From NCBI RefSeq assembly GCF_003001935.1, contig NZ_PVNG01000017.1, forward strand, positions 186,001 through 250,000: DNA of 64,000 nt, written 5' to 3'. Positions 26,320 through 34,906 of this stretch are shown piece after piece. Each line of letters starts with the position of its first letter. Position 1 is the first letter of the stretch. The notes under the pieces are model-generated. The model was not told the DNA's origin and ran no database searches. It was given only the letters and a program-made list of their open reading frames with translations. This DNA is from Nonomuraea fuscirosea. Its GTDB lineage: Bacteria; Actinomycetota; Actinomycetes; Streptosporangiales; Streptosporangiaceae. Both the position numbers and the translations under genes were made by a program.

Positions 26320-27021
26320 TCAGTTGCGGACGCGGTCGGTCGCAGGGTCGATACCCGCCTCTCGCAGAGCGGGATAAACCGTGTTAGAACGATCAAGGCC
26401 GGTGCGGTCGGCGATGGCCTTGACATTGTGTCTGCCGGCTCGCCACATCGCCACCGCGTACATGCGCAGCCGCCTTTTGGGGACCTCGCCGGTGGCCTGC
26501 TCGGCCTCCAGCGCCGCGTCCAGTTCGGCCAGAGCGTCCTGCCGGCCGGTATCACGTGGATCGTCGCCGTCCTGGATGCGATCGGGAACACCGGCGTCGT
26601 CGCGGTAGGGCGCCAGCCTTCGCACGCGCGCGGCCAGTGACTCCCGCAGGATGCCGGCCAGGATGTCGGAGTCTCCCTCGGCCCCGGCCAGGATTCGCGT
26701 CCAGACGGCGGCCGCGGTGGTGCCAGAGGTGTAGACGCGTACCGTCTGGCCGACGCCGCCTGGGGTCAGGAGTGTCTCCCTCTCAGGCGGAACGGTGTAG
26801 CGGTCGACGACCTCCCAGAACGTCAGGTGGTCCCCGCCGGGATGGTGGACCTGGTGCCGATACAGGCTGGCCCAGACGCCGCCTTCCCGGACGGTGATCT
26901 CCTCCGTGTCCACCCGGACGGCGGTCGCGACGCAGGCCTTGACGCGTGCGTCGAACTGGCGGGAGTTGACCGCGATGGCGATGCGGCTGGACAGCCACCG
27001 GGCCGCCGTGGGCCTCGTCAT
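26320..27021 (-). CDS. hypothetical protein with C-terminal HTH-like segment
   Basis: A 233-aa protein; ATG at 27021 follows GAGGAG by 5 nt. The first 110 residues look like a mixed alpha/beta domain (ITVREGGVWASLYRHQVHHP, FWEVVDRYTVPPERETLL). The end contains MYAVAMWRAGRHNVKAIADR followed by TGLDRSNTVYPALREAGID, which has helix-turn-helix spacing. I do not recognise the family. It is convergent with the ADH (74 nt apart) and lies downstream of the second SARP gene across a weak terminator. Confidence 0.6.
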   Translation of the reverse strand: MTRPTAARWLSSRIAIAVNSRQFDARVKACVATAVRVDTEEITVREGGVWASLYRHQVHHPGGDHLTFWEVVDRYTVPPERETLLTPGGVGQTVRVYTSGTTAAAVWTRILAGAEGDSDILAGILRESLAARVRRLAPYRDDAGVPDRIQDGDDPRDTGRQDALAELDAALEAEQATGEVPKRRLRMYAVAMWRAGRHNVKAIADRTGLDRSNTVYPALREAGIDPATDRVRN

Positions 27022-27172
27022 GCTTCTCCTCGAGGGTCGGCCAAGGGGAAAGGCCTCCCGGTGGGGTGCGGCGCGGGAGGCCCTGGTCACGGACGGCGGT
27101 CAGTTCTTGGCGGGCGGCCGGGCATTCTCGTGTCGGCGATGGCTCTCCGGCCTCGTCGCGGGACGTGGACCA

Positions 27173-27206
27173 GAGAGCGGGGGACGTATGATCATCCCCG
27201 GCTCTC
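27173..27206 (-). terminator. imperfect hairpin downstream of second SARP gene
   Basis: GAGAGC-GGGG pairs with CCCC-g-GCTCTC (one bulge), about 55 nt past the SARP stop at 27260. No T-run. Confidence 0.35.
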
Positions 27207-27259
27207 AAGATGCGCCGACCATGCTGGAAGTTCGATTTCCGAGTCTCAAACCGCGAGAC

Positions 27260-30200
27260 TCATCCGGCACCGCCGCCCGGCAGACGGTCCAAGGTGGCCA
27301 GAAACTCTTCCGCGCGCCGCGCGTACAGGTGGTTGCCGCGTTCGGCGGATAGCCTGCGGCACTTGTCGGCGATCGCCCTGACCTCGGCGACGGGTTTCCC
27401 GTTCGCCTGCAGCAGCCGGGCCCGCAGCAGCAAGAGCAGGCCCTCCGCGAAGCCCTCGTTATAGCGGCCGAGGCAGTTCTCGGCCCGGTCGAGGGCCGCG
27501 GCGGCCTGGTCGAGCGCCCCTGCGGTCAGCCACATCTCACAGAGGAGTCCGATGAAGATCGTGACACTCGCGCGCAGTGGATCGAGCAGGTTGGTGGCGA
27601 TGAGCCGTTCGGCCTCCGCCGCCGCGCCGGCCGGATCCCGGCCGGTCTTGGCCAGCGCCCAGTACCGGACCAGCCGCTGGTAGGTGCCGAGGAACACGAA
27701 GGAGAAGTGAGGATCCGCGGCGATCCCGCGTTCCGCCGCGCGCAGGGCCCGGACCGGGTCGCCGATGAACGCCTCCGTCCTCGACGTGTGGGTGGCCCAC
27801 ACCGTGACGGTGAACGGGTCGTCGCCGGCGGCCTCCAGCATCGTGAGCAACGATCGCGCCCCTTCGACGTCCCCGTGCAGTGCGGTCGTCTCCGCGAGCT
27901 TTCCGATCATCAGCAGTTTCAGGTCGTACCAGACGGGGTCCTCCTCACGCGGGCCGCCGCGGGTCATCAGGATGCGGCCCGCCTCGCTCAGGCAGCGGAA
28001 CGCCTCCTCGTTGTCTCCCTCGGTGAACTGCTGCAGTCCCCACGTCTGCAGGCCGTAAGCGCGTACGAGCGGATCGGCGGACGCCTCGCCCTGTTCCAGC
28101 ATCCGTCGCGCCAGTGGCCTGCTGTGATCGCGCTCCAAGCCTTGGGCGTGCGCCGCCCAGCGGGAGTAGAGGAAGACGGTGGCGTCGAGTTCCCGGTCAA
28201 GGCTCCTGGCCAGTTGCTCAGCTCGCTCCAGCAGGTCGACCGTCGAGGTGCCGTACATCGTGAGCATCCCCCTGATCGCGATCAACTGCGACAGAGCGGA
28301 CAACTCTCGCTCGGCCAGGCTCGCCTCCCGCGCGACCTGCACGGCGGTCCGCAGCTGCCGCTCGGCGGCCTCGAACGCCGACTTGATCGCGGCGCGGCGG
28401 CCCGCGCGTACCAGCGCCGTCACGGTCCGGCGCGGATCGGCGAGCGGGCCGGCGGACCACAGATGGTGAGCGACCCGTTCGGCGGCATGGTCGCCGGGCG
28501 AGCCGGTGCGCTCGAGTGCGTCGGCGACGCGTAGGTGCAGCCGGGACGTGCGCGACTGCGGGGTCGTCCTGGCGACCGCTTCGCGGACCAGGTCGTGCGA
28601 GAAGCGCAGGAAGAACGAGTTTCCAGGCGCGGGTTCGAGCAGGCCGAGCGCTTCCACGGGCCCCAGACGGTCAAGCGAGATCTGGACATCGAGATCGGCG
28701 ACCTCGGCAAGCAGGCGGAGGTCGATGTCGCGGCCGATGATCGCGGCGATCTGCAACAGCCCCCGGGCGCCGTCGTCGAGGTCGGTCATCCGGTCGCGCA
28801 CGACGTCGAGCACAGTGGACGGCACGCCGGCCCTAGCCGGCGCCTCGTCCTCACCGAGGACGCCGCCGGTGCTGAGGAGCAACGACAGTTCGCGGACGAA
28901 GAACGGGTTGCCCCCGGTGCGGGTATGGATGTCGCGGACGGCGTCCGGGCTGGGCCTCCGGCCTGTCTCCCCGCGGACGAGTTCGGCCACCTCGGCAGGG
29001 CCGAGCGGGCCCAGATGGACGCGGCGCTGGCCCGAGACCCGGCTGACCGCGGCGAGCATCCGCGACAACTCCGTACCCGGCACGGGCGCACGGTCACGCA
29101 GCGCTCCGACGACCATCGTGCGGGCCGGCAACCGCGCTGCCAGGTGGCCGAACAACTGCAGCGAGGTGACGTCGGCCCATTGGAGATCGTCGATGACGAT
29201 CAGTGTCGGCCGCAGTGCGGAGACCTCGCCGACGACGGCCACGACCTGTTCGAACAGTCGGAACTGGGCACGGCCGTCCGGTAGGGCCCGTGCGGTGACG
29301 TCCTCGTCATCCAGGTTGAGCAGACGGCCGAGTTCGGCGGTCAGCCGGTTCTGCCGTACTGCGGTGGGCAGCGCCCCCAGCACCGTGCCGGCCGCCTGCA
29401 CCCACGGCCACATCGACGGCGTACCCTCGCCTTCGAGGCAGCGGCCCCACACGACGAGCGCACCACCCCCTTCCGCCTCGGCCGCGATCTCCTCCAGCAG
29501 ACGGGTCTTGCCCACCCCGGGCTCGCCCTCGACGATGACGAGCCCCCTGCCGCCGGCCAGTGTGGTCGCGGCCGCGTGCCGTAGCACGCTGAGCTCCGCG
29601 GCGCGGCCGACCAGCCCCGCGCCGGACGGCTCGGCGGATGGGAGCGTTCGTTGCCAGGGCGCGGGTGGCTGCCCGGCGGGCTGTCCGTCGGCCATCCGCA
29701 CCGGCGGGGCCGGGGCGTCGTTCAGTACACGCTGGTGAGCGGCCCGTAGCGCGGGGCCGGGATCGACGCCGAGTTCCCCGGCCAGGCGGTTACGGACCGT
29801 CTGGTACACCGACAAAGCCTGTGCCTGCTGCCCGGCGGCGTCCAGGGTGACGATCAGGCTCGCCTGTACGGGCTCGTGCAACGGCGACATCGTGGCGGCC
29901 AGCCGCAACGGCGGTAGCACGCGCTCAGGCCGGCCGAGCGAGACGGCGAGTTCGGCAGCGGCCACGCACGCGGACAGGAACTCGCTGTCCAGGCTCGCGA
30001 AGATCGGCATGGCGGCCGGTCCGTAGGTCAGCCCCTCACCCGTGGAGCCCTGCCACAATCCCAGCGCTTCGACGTAGCAGTCCAGCGCCGCCTCACGCCG
30101 CTGCCGCGCGACGGCCTGGCCGGCGGCTTGGACGGACTCGCGGAAGACGGCCAGATCCAGCATGCCGGGCCCGGCCCTGAACAGGTAGCCGTTACCGCGG

Positions 30201-30520
30201 CGTTGCAGGTAGGAGCCGATGCCGCGGACCGGCAGCGAGGGTTCCAGCAGCCGCCGCAGCGCTCCGACGTACTTGTGGATGACATTGACCGCGCTGGCAG
30301 GAGCGTCGTCGTCCCAGATCAGATCGACCAGCTCGGCCGTGCTGATCAGCTGCCCATCCCTGGCCAGCAGCAGCGCGAGCAGGTAGGCCTGCTGCCGCGG
30401 ACCCGCATCGAGCTCCTGATCGCCCCGCCACAGCCGCAACGGGCCGAGAATCTGCAGCCGCAGGCCGTCACCGGCCGCCGATGCGACCTCAGGACCCGCT
30501 GATCGAACTGGCACAGTCAC
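27260..30520 (-). CDS. SARP-family regulator, paralogue (winged helix-BTAD-AAA-TPR)
   Basis: A 1086-aa regulator with the same domain order and near-identical segments as the 21631-24894 protein: LRLQILGPLRLWRGD, WDDDAPASAVNVIHKYVGAL, Walker A GEPGVGKTRLLEEI, LIVIDDLQWADVTSLQLF and the terminal TPR block ending LFLATLDRLPGGGAG-like. GTG at 30520 lies 5 nt after AGGAGG and is clearly the start, although the frame is open further upstream through a decayed acetyltransferase. The pair probably arose by tandem duplication with ADH and the unknown gene in between. Targets unknown. Confidence 0.9.
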   Translation of the reverse strand: MTVPVRSAGPEVASAAGDGLRLQILGPLRLWRGDQELDAGPRQQAYLLALLLARDGQLISTAELVDLIWDDDAPASAVNVIHKYVGALRRLLEPSLPVRGIGSYLQRRGNGYLFRAGPGMLDLAVFRESVQAAGQAVARQRREAALDCYVEALGLWQGSTGEGLTYGPAAMPIFASLDSEFLSACVAAAELAVSLGRPERVLPPLRLAATMSPLHEPVQASLIVTLDAAGQQAQALSVYQTVRNRLAGELGVDPGPALRAAHQRVLNDAPAPPVRMADGQPAGQPPAPWQRTLPSAEPSGAGLVGRAAELSVLRHAAATTLAGGRGLVIVEGEPGVGKTRLLEEIAAEAEGGGALVVWGRCLEGEGTPSMWPWVQAAGTVLGALPTAVRQNRLTAELGRLLNLDDEDVTARALPDGRAQFRLFEQVVAVVGEVSALRPTLIVIDDLQWADVTSLQLFGHLAARLPARTMVVGALRDRAPVPGTELSRMLAAVSRVSGQRRVHLGPLGPAEVAELVRGETGRRPSPDAVRDIHTRTGGNPFFVRELSLLLSTGGVLGEDEAPARAGVPSTVLDVVRDRMTDLDDGARGLLQIAAIIGRDIDLRLLAEVADLDVQISLDRLGPVEALGLLEPAPGNSFFLRFSHDLVREAVARTTPQSRTSRLHLRVADALERTGSPGDHAAERVAHHLWSAGPLADPRRTVTALVRAGRRAAIKSAFEAAERQLRTAVQVAREASLAERELSALSQLIAIRGMLTMYGTSTVDLLERAEQLARSLDRELDATVFLYSRWAAHAQGLERDHSRPLARRMLEQGEASADPLVRAYGLQTWGLQQFTEGDNEEAFRCLSEAGRILMTRGGPREEDPVWYDLKLLMIGKLAETTALHGDVEGARSLLTMLEAAGDDPFTVTVWATHTSRTEAFIGDPVRALRAAERGIAADPHFSFVFLGTYQRLVRYWALAKTGRDPAGAAAEAERLIATNLLDPLRASVTIFIGLLCEMWLTAGALDQAAAALDRAENCLGRYNEGFAEGLLLLLRARLLQANGKPVAEVRAIADKCRRLSAERGNHLYARRAEEFLATLDRLPGGGAG

Positions 30521-30639
30521 GCCGACCGACCTCCTGGGCAGCTGAAACGGATCGTCACTGTGCGGCCCAGGCCGCAATACCCGCCCTGAGTGAGAGAGTG
30601 TATGACCTCGTCGCCGCTGCCCAATCCATGCTCGTGCCG

Positions 30640-30888
30640 GCGTTCTCGGGGAAGGCGCCGGACTGGATCGTCCAGACGCCGGCGTCCTCACCCGCGGCGA
30701 TGAACGCGCTAAGCAGGGCGCGGCGGCCCCGAAGCCGGCCTGCCCGGTGTCCAGGGCCGCCCGGTAGACGGCCGGCACCTGGTCGGCGTCGGATGCGCGC
30801 ATCGGCCGGATCTCCAGGCCCGGCCCGGCGGCGGGCTTGACCGCCTGGACGATCGTCGAGTCCGCGCCACGACCTCGTCCTGTGCCAT
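30640..30888 (-). pseudogene. ArsN/phosphinothricin-acetyltransferase-like GNAT remnant
   Basis: ATG at 30888 has AAGGAG 6 nt upstream, but the recognisable frame shifts at once: LEIRPMRASDADQVPAVYRA and LDTGQAGFG (GNAT N-terminus of the ArsN1/Pat group) in one frame, then, after loss of the central acetyl-CoA-binding part, LLSAFIAAGEDAGVWTIQSG and FPENA in another. The gene is internally deleted and frameshifted. It follows an ArsR-type gene, the usual ars-operon order. Confidence 0.75.
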
Positions 30889-30902
30889 GGGACGCTCCTT
30901 CG

Positions 30903-31214
30903 CTCACAGGTGGGCGCGGCCGGGACCGGCTTGCCCAACACCACGTCGGCGGCCGTCGGGAAGCGGCTCACGCACCGCTCGTTGATCCGGTACAGGCTGG
31001 CGGTGCCCTGCCGCTCGACCAGCACGAACCGCACCGCGGCCAGGATCTTCAGGTGGTGCGACACGGTGGACTGACCTACCCCGGACGCGACCACGATCTC
31101 GCCCACGCTCATCGGCGCGCGCCGCCGGGCCGACAGCGACACGATCTGGATCCTGGTGGCGTCGGCCAGGGCCTTGAACCAGCTCGCGTGCTCCTCGGCT
31201 TCCGCACGCGGCAG
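30903..31214 (-). CDS. ArsR-family winged-helix repressor (start and stop damaged)
   Basis: The frame encodes an ArsR/SmtB domain: EHASWFKALADATRIQIVSL, MSVGEIVVASGVGQSTVSHH (recognition helix) and LKILAAVRFVLVERQGTASL, ending near PVPAAPTC. No in-frame ATG or GTG precedes the domain; a CTG at 31214 lies 9 nt after GAGGAG. The natural stop is lost and the frame runs on into the acetyltransferase remnant. It may be weakly functional or decayed. AT-rich direct repeats at 31231-31262 lie directly upstream and suit an ArsR operator. Confidence 0.65.
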
Positions 31215-31230
31215 AAGCTGCTTCTCCTCA

Positions 31231-31262
31231 TTAATCGTTAATCGTCGATAGTCGATGCATCG
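31231..31262. promoter_or_regulatory. probable ArsR operator
   Basis: TTAATCGTTAATCG direct repeats followed by TCGATAGTCGATGCATCG, which contains the palindrome CGATGCATCG. It lies immediately before the ArsR frame. Sequence pattern seen; function inferred. Confidence 0.45.
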
Positions 31263-31279
31263 TCAGAGTGGAAGCTGTG

Positions 31280-31906
31280 TCAGGGCTTGTGGGCGGCCTT
31301 CTCGGCCAGGGTCTTGATGGTCGTCAGTTGCCTGCGGGTGATCAGGAAGTCCGCCGACTCCGACAGCAGCAGGTAGACCAGCCCGGGCAGGCCGGGCCGG
31401 CAGTGCAGGCGCTGGCGGAAGAGCAGGCGCGTGTGCTCCTCATCGCCGAGCAGCACGATCGTCCAGCTCACCGTCACGTGGAAGGCCCGGATCGCCAGGA
31501 CGAGTTCGCGCCCGGGGACGATGCGCTCCACCGTGTAACCGCCCTCCACGGGTGGTGTCGGCAACAGGTCTCCGACGTGGAGTCGTTGCAGACCGGGCAG
31601 GATCTGGTCGGCGCTGGGGTGGTCGTCGTTGGTGATGTGGTCGTAGGCGTACCAGCCGGCGCGCGGATGGCCGCCCATCTGCGCGAGCCAGGGCCACACC
31701 GCCTCTGGCGGGGCGTCGATGGTGATGGCGCGGGTGGCGGCGACATGCGGTCGCGGAACGATGTCGTCGCCGGGGAGCGGCCGGGTGGTCTCGCCGCGGG
31801 TCGCGCCCCAGCGCAGCAGTCGTGGACGGATGAGCAGCAGGTACGCCGCCAGTGCGGCGGCCTTGAGGAGGAGCAGCGGTACGAGCAGGCGGCGGAAGGC
31901 GTTCAT
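31280..31906 (-). CDS. membrane-anchored SRPBCC-family protein
   Basis: A 208-aa protein. An N-terminal hydrophobic segment (LLVPLLLLKAAALAAYLLLI) is a single membrane anchor. Residues about 60-200 form a START/SRPBCC fold: TRAITIDAPPEAVWPWLAQM, RAGWYAYDHITNDDHPSAD and the C-terminal helix FLITRRQLTTIKTLAEKAA. Such domains bind hydrophobic ligands; the ligand is unknown. The ribosome site is weak. A GGGCC-GATG-GTCCT motif 58 bp upstream resembles the DosR-type boxes found throughout the island to its right. Confidence 0.75.
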   Translation of the reverse strand: MNAFRRLLVPLLLLKAAALAAYLLLIRPRLLRWGATRGETTRPLPGDDIVPRPHVAATRAITIDAPPEAVWPWLAQMGGHPRAGWYAYDHITNDDHPSADQILPGLQRLHVGDLLPTPPVEGGYTVERIVPGRELVLAIRAFHVTVSWTIVLLGDEEHTRLLFRQRLHCRPGLPGLVYLLLSESADFLITRRQLTTIKTLAEKAAHKP

Positions 31907-31963
31907 ACTTCGATGGCACCAGGTCCCGTCGCCAGGCGGCAGGGGCGAAAGGCGGCGACCGGC

Positions 31964-31977
31964 GGGCCGATGGTCCT
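31964..31977. promoter_or_regulatory. DosR-like box upstream of SRPBCC gene
   Basis: GGGCCGATGGTCCT, 8 of 10 half-site bases matching GGGAC-N4-GTCCC, 58 bp before the start at 31906. Confidence 0.45.
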
Positions 31978-32000
31978 CTGTCCTTATTTGAAGCCGGCGA

Positions 32001-32660
32001 TCACAGGCCGTGGATGCGGCGGCCGGTCACCTGCTGCGGGACGATGCGGATGTACAGGTGGCGCTCGCCGCCCGCCCACGGCGTGACGCCGGCCTCCGCC
32101 ACCTTGGCCACCTCGTCGTCCGGCATGTGGTGGGCGGCCCCTTGGATGAGGACGCTCCAGCCGGCCCGCCGGACCTCGTCGATCCGGTCCACCTGGAAGG
32201 CGATCTTGACGTCCACCCCTTCCAGGCCGGTGCGCAGGTCCTGGTCCATCGGGCCGCCGCGGGCGGTGCGGAAGACGACGGCGCCGTCGTGGAACTTGTA
32301 GTTGACGGGCAGCACCGTCGGCCCGTGCGAGCCGCTGAACGCGACCCGCCCGATCCCGCCCGGCGCGACCAGGCGCAGGCACTCTTCGGTTTCCAGGACC
32401 TCCAGGACGGGTTCGTCCATCGCCGCGCCCTGGCCAGGCGGACGGTCGTGTCCTCCGCCCAGCAGATCCTCGACGGTGGTCTCCAGCGCCTTGGCGAGCC
32501 TGGTCACCGTGCCCCGGTCCGGAGTGCCCAGGTGCGTCTCCAGATGCTGGATGTATCCCGACGACATGTCGGCGCGTTCGGCGACCTGGTCGAGCGTGAG
32601 GCCGAGCCGGTCGCGGAGGTGCTGGATGCGACGTGCGAAGTCGCCGTTGCCGCTGGTCAT
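32001..32660 (-). CDS. XRE helix-turn-helix fused to pyridoxamine-oxidase-like (PPOX) domain
   Basis: A 219-aa fusion. Residues 1-70 are a Cro/C1-type HTH (IQHLRDRLGLTLDQVAERAD, SSGYIQHLETHLGTPDRGTV). Residues 85-219 are a split-beta-barrel flavin/F420-binding domain (IGRVAFSGSHGPTVLPVNYK, then W-S-V-L-I-Q-G-A-A-H). Its ATG at 32660 overlaps the GH65 stop (ATGA), giving translational coupling in a HAD-GH65-XRE/PPOX operon. It may be a redox-sensing regulator of that operon. A second PPOX protein is encoded at 54093-54563. Confidence 0.85.
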   Translation of the reverse strand: MTSGNGDFARRIQHLRDRLGLTLDQVAERADMSSGYIQHLETHLGTPDRGTVTRLAKALETTVEDLLGGGHDRPPGQGAAMDEPVLEVLETEECLRLVAPGGIGRVAFSGSHGPTVLPVNYKFHDGAVVFRTARGGPMDQDLRTGLEGVDVKIAFQVDRIDEVRRAGWSVLIQGAAHHMPDDEVAKVAEAGVTPWAGGERHLYIRIVPQQVTGRRIHGL

Positions 32661-34906
32661 GATGGTGTCCTCCAGGGAATGGTGGTGTCGGCGCCGCGCG
32701 GCAGGGTGATGCCGTCGACGCGGGTACGTACGTGGTCGGCCTCGATGGCGAGCCGGCGGCCCCGGAGGTGGATCGTCAGGGACAGCGACCCGAGCCGCTC
32801 GGGCAGCAGCGGTTCGAGGTGCAGGCCGTCGGGCCGTGGCTCCAGGCCCAGGTAGCAGCGCTGCAACATGTCGAGCGTGCCGGCCATGGCGCCGAGGTGG
32901 ATGCCCTCTGCGGTGGTGCCGCCCTGCACGTCGTGCACGTCGCTGAGCAGCGCCTCGCCGAAGAACTGCCAGGAACGGGCCCGATCGGAGCGGGCCAGGA
33001 CCCAGGCGTGGACGACGGCGCTGAGCGTGGAGCCGTGGCTGGTGCGGTCCAGGTAGTAGGAGATCGTCCGGGGGATCAGCCCGGCGTCGGCGGAGTAGCC
33101 GAGTCGCTGGAGGATGTCCGTCAGCTCGCCGGCGGTCAGCAGATAGAACAGCATCAGCGTGTCGGCCTGCTTGGAGGCCTTGTACCGGTTGACGTCGTCG
33201 CCGTCCGCCTCCAGCGCCCGGTCCAGGCGGCGCACGCCCTTGTAGCGTCCCCAGTCGAGCTCTTCGAGGTCGGCGTAGCCGGTGAACTGGCTGATGACGC
33301 CGTCGTGGAAGTCGACCCGCATGCGCCGGGTGATGTCCGTCCAGCGCTCCGCCTCCTGCGGGCCGGCCACGCCGAGTTCGAGGGCGCGGGAGAGCAGCCA
33401 CACGGTCATGACGTTGGTGTAGGCGTTGTTGTCCAGTCCGGGGGCCGCGGCGCCGGGGTAGGCGGTGTGGTACTCGTCCGGTCCCATGACGCCGCGGATC
33501 TCGTACCGGCCGGAGAGCGGGTCGAGCACGGTCAGTGAGGCGAAGAAGCGGGCGATGCCGGTGAGCAGTTCGGCGCACCACGGCGGCATGGAGCCGGTGA
33601 CCAGGTGGTACTGCCACACGTTGTAGGCGATGGCCAGCCCGGCGTGGCGCTGCAGGTGGGAGACGTCCGGCAGCCAGCGGCCCGACTCCGGGTTGAGGTG
33701 GAACGTCTGGGTCTCCTCGCGGCCGTCGCTGCCGCTCTGCCAGGGGAACATCGCCCCGTCGAACCCGGCCTCCCGCGCCGCCGCCCTCGCCTCCGGCAGC
33801 CGCCGCCAGCGGTAACGCAGCGTGCCGAGTGAGATGTCGGGGAAGCGCAGGTTCAGCCAGGGCAGCACGAACAGCTCGTCCCAGAACACGTGGCCCCGGT
33901 ACGCCTCGCCGTGCAGGCCGCGGGCGGGAACGCCGGCGTCCAGGTCGGCGGTGTGCGGGCTGAGCGTCTGCAGCAGGTGGAAGACGTGCAGGTGGACGAT
34001 CTGCGACAGTTCGGGCCCGTCCACGTCGAGCCGGGCCCGCTCCCACAGCGGCTCCCACGCCGTCTCGTGCGCGGCCAGCAGCTCACCGAAGCCGGGAGCC
34101 ATCTGGACGCGCCGCCGGGCGGCCGTGAGCGGGTCGTGGATGGCCGGATCGCGGGACGTCACCAGCGCGACGATCTTCGACACCGTCACCGGCTCGCCCG
34201 CGGCCAGCTCCAGCACCAGGTCCGTGTGGATCCGGTCGGGCTCGGCCGACACCGAGCCGGGGACCGGGGCGGCCACGCGCGCCGCCAGCGCCACCGTGAT
34301 CTGGGACGAGCGAGTCTGCGCCGTCAGCCAGGTCAGCTCGTCGCCGGCGCCGGTGGTGTGGCGGGTCAGGTGGTCGCCGCGCAGGTCGCGGTAGCGGGCG
34401 ACGCCGCGGTTGGTCACCCGTCCGTCCAGGCCGGCCCGGACGCGGAGCGGGCCGGACCAGTTCTCCGCGGTGAACGTGGTCTCCAGCGCGGCCAGCGCCG
34501 GATCGGCCATGGACACCAGGCGGCGTTGCCGGACGAGCGTGACGCGGCCGGCGTCGTCACGCCAGCGCAGCGAACGCAGCAGCAGACCGCGCCGCAGGTC
34601 GAGCTCCTGACGGTAGTCCGGCAGGTCGGCCGTGTCCGGGCGGAACCAGTCAGAACCCGGCGTGGCGAAGGTCAGCGGCAGCCAGTCGGGCAGGTTGACC
34701 AGGTCCTCGTTCACCACCGTCCGGCCCGCCACCTGCGAGGCCAGCCGGTCGTAGCAGCCCGCCCGATAGGTGCCGGGCGTACGGGCCAGGCCGTCGGGCG
34801 TGGCGCCGCGGGTGGCCCAGCGGCCGTTCCCGAGCGTGCACAGCGCCTCGCGCAGACCCTCCAAGGCGGGGTCGTACCCCTCGTAGACGAGCGTCCAGGC
34901 GTTCAC
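32657..34906 (-). CDS. glycoside hydrolase family 65 disaccharide phosphorylase
   Basis: A 749-aa GH65 enzyme (trehalose/maltose/kojibiose phosphorylase type). Seen: N-terminal beta-sandwich (EALCTLGNGRWATRGATPDG), the (alpha/alpha)6 catalytic domain with HVFWDELFVLPWLNLRFPDI and GAMFPWQSGSDGREETQ, and the general acid Glu478 in RGVMGPDEYH. The KASKQADTLMLFYLL segment is typical. It phosphorolyses an alpha-glucosyl disaccharide to beta-glucose-1-phosphate and glucose; exact linkage specificity cannot be read from sequence. GTG 34906 overlaps the stop of the upstream HAD phosphatase (GTGA), its usual metabolic partner. Confidence 0.92.
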   Translation of the reverse strand: MNAWTLVYEGYDPALEGLREALCTLGNGRWATRGATPDGLARTPGTYRAGCYDRLASQVAGRTVVNEDLVNLPDWLPLTFATPGSDWFRPDTADLPDYRQELDLRRGLLLRSLRWRDDAGRVTLVRQRRLVSMADPALAALETTFTAENWSGPLRVRAGLDGRVTNRGVARYRDLRGDHLTRHTTGAGDELTWLTAQTRSSQITVALAARVAAPVPGSVSAEPDRIHTDLVLELAAGEPVTVSKIVALVTSRDPAIHDPLTAARRRVQMAPGFGELLAAHETAWEPLWERARLDVDGPELSQIVHLHVFHLLQTLSPHTADLDAGVPARGLHGEAYRGHVFWDELFVLPWLNLRFPDISLGTLRYRWRRLPEARAAAREAGFDGAMFPWQSGSDGREETQTFHLNPESGRWLPDVSHLQRHAGLAIAYNVWQYHLVTGSMPPWCAELLTGIARFFASLTVLDPLSGRYEIRGVMGPDEYHTAYPGAAAPGLDNNAYTNVMTVWLLSRALELGVAGPQEAERWTDITRRMRVDFHDGVISQFTGYADLEELDWGRYKGVRRLDRALEADGDDVNRYKASKQADTLMLFYLLTAGELTDILQRLGYSADAGLIPRTISYYLDRTSHGSTLSAVVHAWVLARSDRARSWQFFGEALLSDVHDVQGGTTAEGIHLGAMAGTLDMLQRCYLGLEPRPDGLHLEPLLPERLGSLSLTIHLRGRRLAIEADHVRTRVDGITLPRGADTTIPWRTPS

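Noticed and set aside
21631..30520. A secondary-metabolite cluster around the SARP genes
   Set aside because: No PKS, NRPS, terpene, RiPP-modifying or tailoring set is visible; only an ADH and an unknown gene lie between them.
27260..30907. Reading the second SARP gene from an upstream start, giving a 1215-aa protein
   Set aside because: The extra N-terminus is a decayed GNAT fragment; the GTG at 30520 has an ideal AGGAGG and gives the same length as the paralogue.
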